A stretch of 64,000 bases of DNA. Origin: Candidatus Poribacteria bacterium (GTDB lineage: Bacteria; Abyssobacteria; SURF-5). This document shows positions 62,316 through 64,000 of the stretch, in pieces. How positions within the stretch are numbered: position 1 is the stretch's first letter; each line of letters opens with the position of its first letter. The notes beneath the pieces are model-generated. The model saw nothing but the letters and a program-made list of their open reading frames with translations, searched no databases and had not been told where the DNA came from. The stretch covers positions 1 through 64,000 of the forward strand of contig JACRIR010000135.1 in the NCBI GenBank assembly GCA_016215705.1, read 5' to 3'. The translations under genes and the position numbers were made by a program.

Positions 62316-62404
62316 GGGGGTCTTCGCGTCGATCAGATTGACGTGAAGCGCAATTCACCTTTCACAATTATCATGAATGCGGCGCCTTATTTGTTTGCCT
62401 CGTA

Positions 62405-62427
62405 GGGGCGACTCGGCGAGTCGCCCC
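62405..62427. repeat. GTAGGGGCGA palindrome
   Basis: GGGGCGACTC, three-base centre, GAGTCGCCCC. Outer arms belong to the TAGGGGC family; inner arms (GACTC/GAGTC) are specific to this copy. Confidence 0.75.
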
Positions 62428-62496
62428 CATGGATATTGTGTCTTAATATTTGCGAAACTCCGTACGAGTAAGCCGCTAAGCGTCGTCCTCGCATGC

Positions 62497-63714
62497 TCAA
62501 ATCTCCATTCTCTCCAGTTTCCTCTTAAGAATCTGAAGGAACTTGGCCGCAGGCGCTCCATCCACAAGCCTGTGGTCGAAAGAGAGTGAAAGCTTCATGA
62601 TCGGCGCGATTTCAATCTTATCGTTCTTGACCACTGGTTTTTTCACGATCGAGCCGACTCCGATTATCGCGGCCTCGGGCAGATTGATTATAGGGGTAAA
62701 GCAATCAATATCGTATGTCCCGAGACTGGAAACCGTGATGCTGCTGCCGGTGACATCGTCCACTTGCAGCTTGCCCGTCCGCGCTTTCTCGACGAGCGCA
62801 TTGCAATCCTTCGCTATGGCCATTAGGTCTTTCTTGTCGGCGTCCTTCACGGAAACGGTTATGAGACCTTCATCGAGCGCTACGGCCAGGCCGATGTTGA
62901 TGTCGGCGTGCTTGCGAATCGAATCGCCCTCGAGCGAAACATTGAGCGCCGGATACTCGCGCATCGAGGACGCGGTCGCCTTTATGAGAATCGTGTTATA
63001 TGAGAGGTCAGGGCCGCCGTCGCGCTTGTATGCATCCCTGTTTTCCTCGCGGTACTTGACTGCCCCGGTCATGTCGACCTCGGCGATGTGAACTACGCGG
63101 GCGACCGTATGCGCGCTTCGGGCCATGTTGTCGGCTATCGAGCGTCGCATCTTGCCTATAGGAATAGTCTCGCCCGGCCTGCCCGCGACAGCGCCACTTG
63201 CGGCTGAGCCGCTCTTGGCCGCTTCGATTGCCGCGAGGACGTCTTCGCGGATAACTCTGCCTTCAGGCCCGGTTCCCTTGATGAGCGACAAATCAAGTCC
63301 GTGTTCTCTCGCCATGCGTCTCGCGGCCGGCGACGCTTTAGCCTCGGCCTCTTCCCGGGTGGATTCCGGCTGAGGCGTCGCCTCTTTGAGCGCTTGTTTC
63401 TTTTCCCACTGCTCGCGCGTCAAGGCGACTGCCCTTGTCTCGGCGATTATCTTGTCGAGGCCGGGTATCTCTTCATTTGGTTCGGCGATAATGGCAATTG
63501 TCTTGCCGCATGGGATGACCTCGCCCTCGACGGCGATTATCTTGCGGATGACACCCGAGACGGTTGACTCTATGAGAGTGGTCACCTTATCCGATTCGAT
63601 TTCGAGGAGTTCCTCGCCCACCTCGACTCGCTCGCCCTCTTCCTTGTGCCACAGCACGACGAGTCCTTCCCTCATCACAAGGCCCAATTTGGGCATCACA
63701 ACTTTTGTAGCCAT
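62497..63714 (-). CDS. 2-oxoacid dehydrogenase E2 (dihydrolipoyl acyltransferase)
   Basis: 405 residues. Lipoyl domain 1-80 with the lipoylated Lys43 in EIESDKVTTL; a peripheral subunit-binding domain (about 128-165, ASPAARRMAREHGLDLSLIKGTGPEGRV); and the catalytic acyltransferase domain ending with LSFDHRLVDGAPAAKFL (His/Asp catalytic pair). It moves acyl groups from E1 to CoA in pyruvate-, branched-chain- or acetoin-type complexes. Start placed at MATKVVMPKLG after GAGGAAAG. The next gene leftward-reading into the window end is probably an E1 subunit. Confidence 0.93.
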   Translation of the reverse strand: MATKVVMPKLGLVMREGLVVLWHKEEGERVEVGEELLEIESDKVTTLIESTVSGVIRKIIAVEGEVIPCGKTIAIIAEPNEEIPGLDKIIAETRAVALTREQWEKKQALKEATPQPESTREEAEAKASPAARRMAREHGLDLSLIKGTGPEGRVIREDVLAAIEAAKSGSAASGAVAGRPGETIPIGKMRRSIADNMARSAHTVARVVHIAEVDMTGAVKYREENRDAYKRDGGPDLSYNTILIKATASSMREYPALNVSLEGDSIRKHADINIGLAVALDEGLITVSVKDADKKDLMAIAKDCNALVEKARTGKLQVDDVTGSSITVSSLGTYDIDCFTPIINLPEAAIIGVGSIVKKPVVKNDKIEIAPIMKLSLSFDHRLVDGAPAAKFLQILKRKLERMEI

Positions 63715-63745
63715 TTCTCTTTCCTCATAAGAAGGTGGCATTTGT

Positions 63746-63790
63746 TCCTTAATCGGGGACACCATGCCGCATGGTGTCCCCGATTAAGGA
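63746..63790. repeat. Perfect 22-bp-arm GGGGACAC palindrome
   Basis: Arms TCCTTAATC plus the core GGGGACACCATGC around a single C. The outer nine bases differ from those at 19177 and 45491 but are perfectly self-complementary. It separates the E2 gene from the upstream gene. Confidence 0.9.
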
Positions 63791-63870
63791 CTGTTTCTTA
63801 TCTTTTCCACCTTCTGTCTTTTCATTCCCGCGAAGGCGGGAAGCCATTTCCCTCGCCAAAATGACATTGA

Positions 63871-63900
63871 TGTAGGGGCACGGCGTGCCGTGCCCCTACA
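63871..63900. repeat. TGTAGGGGC palindrome
   Basis: TGTAGGGGCACGGC, two-base centre, GCCGTGCCCCTACA: perfect 14-bp arms. Best-preserved copy of the TGTAGGGGC family in the window. Confidence 0.85.
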
Positions 63901-63911
63901 AACAATTGTCG

Positions 63912-63958
63912 GACAAATCCCCCCTTCCCCCTTTTATGAAAGGGGACGAGGAGGATTT
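63912..63958. repeat. C-run/G-run dispersed repeat
   Basis: caaatccccccttccccctttt followed by atgaaagggg and gaggagg. Same family as at 6-98 and 42925-43022. Confidence 0.65.
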
Positions 63959-63959
63959 T

Positions 63960-64000
63960 TCATTCTCCCATAGCATTCCGGATAGCGGCTTCCAGCTTGT
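63960..64000 (-). CDS. C-terminal end of a protein-coding gene (possibly E1 beta), cut by the window edge
   Basis: Reading leftward from the window edge, KLEAAIRNAMGE then TGA. Only 13 codons are visible. Position directly before E2 and the helical ending suggest the E1 beta subunit of the same 2-oxoacid dehydrogenase, but this cannot be shown from the window. Confidence 0.35.
   Translation of the reverse strand, partial: KLEAAIRNAMGE

Overview
The window is ordinary bacterial chromosome with dense coding, moderate-to-high G+C and short intergenic gaps seeded with several families of short palindromic repeats. The gene set suggests a Gram-negative-type, probably anaerobic bacterium. It has OmpA-type and signal-peptide-bearing envelope proteins, the non-mevalonate isoprenoid genes dxs and ispH, a long Rel/SpoT protein, a tungsten-type aldehyde:ferredoxin oxidoreductase, a B12-style URO-D methyltransferase homologue and a candidate selenoprotein. 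Hanks-type kinase, FHA and FGE-like proteins and multi-domain anti-sigma factors are typical of Deltaproteobacteria, Planctomycetes and uncultured candidate phyla. I cannot place it further from sequence alone. I see no tRNA, rRNA, CRISPR array, prophage or intact transposase.

Layout. 0.4-5.8 kb: a phasin-like protein, then an overlapping SDR / ParA ATPase / acyltransferase operon, facing a small helical protein and an ArsA/GET3 ATPase. 5.9-13.7 kb: leftward housekeeping operon xseA-xseB-ispA-dxs-mfd behind a strong promoter. 14.0-17.3 kb: ECF sigma factor and a very large membrane anti-sigma factor. 17.6-28.6 kb: envelope and signalling genes (secreted beta-helix protein, FG-GAP-like protein, secreted TldD, two cysteine-less FGE-like proteins, a transmembrane FHA protein), then a truncated TauE/SafE gene and a PadR regulator. 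28.8-33.1 kb: a MarR-controlled catabolic-looking operon (PreA-like dehydrogenase, amidohydrolase, URO-D homologue). 33.4-48 kb: vapC remnant, OmpA lipoprotein-like protein, rel, recJ-ispH-cmk-deoB-mtnA, an IlvD/Edd dehydratase, a cyclase-family hydrolase and a GSAM-like aminotransferase. 48-55 kb: kinase/pseudo-receiver/PilZ fusion, AmmeMemoRadiSam radical SAM enzyme, family-4 uracil-DNA glycosylase, a UGA-containing rhodanese, PQQ-type sugar dehydrogenase, Hsp20. 55-64 kb: smc, ftsY, MoaD-like protein with AOR, and a 2-oxoacid dehydrogenase E2 followed by the edge of another gene.

Most notable observations: (1) a 105-codon rhodanese gene with an in-frame UGA where relatives have cysteine, followed at 21 nt by a 7-bp hairpin with a GGUCA loop, i.e. 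a probable selenocysteine insertion signal; (2) a ParA ATPase overlapping an acyltransferase whose N-terminus looks like a ParA-contacting peptide, next to a phasin, a possible lipid/PHA inclusion positioning system; (3) mobile palindromes whose perfect arms extend past the shared core into copy-specific sequence, with one copy nested in another repeat so that filled and empty sites can be compared; (4) clear operator arrays for the PadR and MarR regulators; (5) a C-terminal domain shared by two unrelated secreted proteins.
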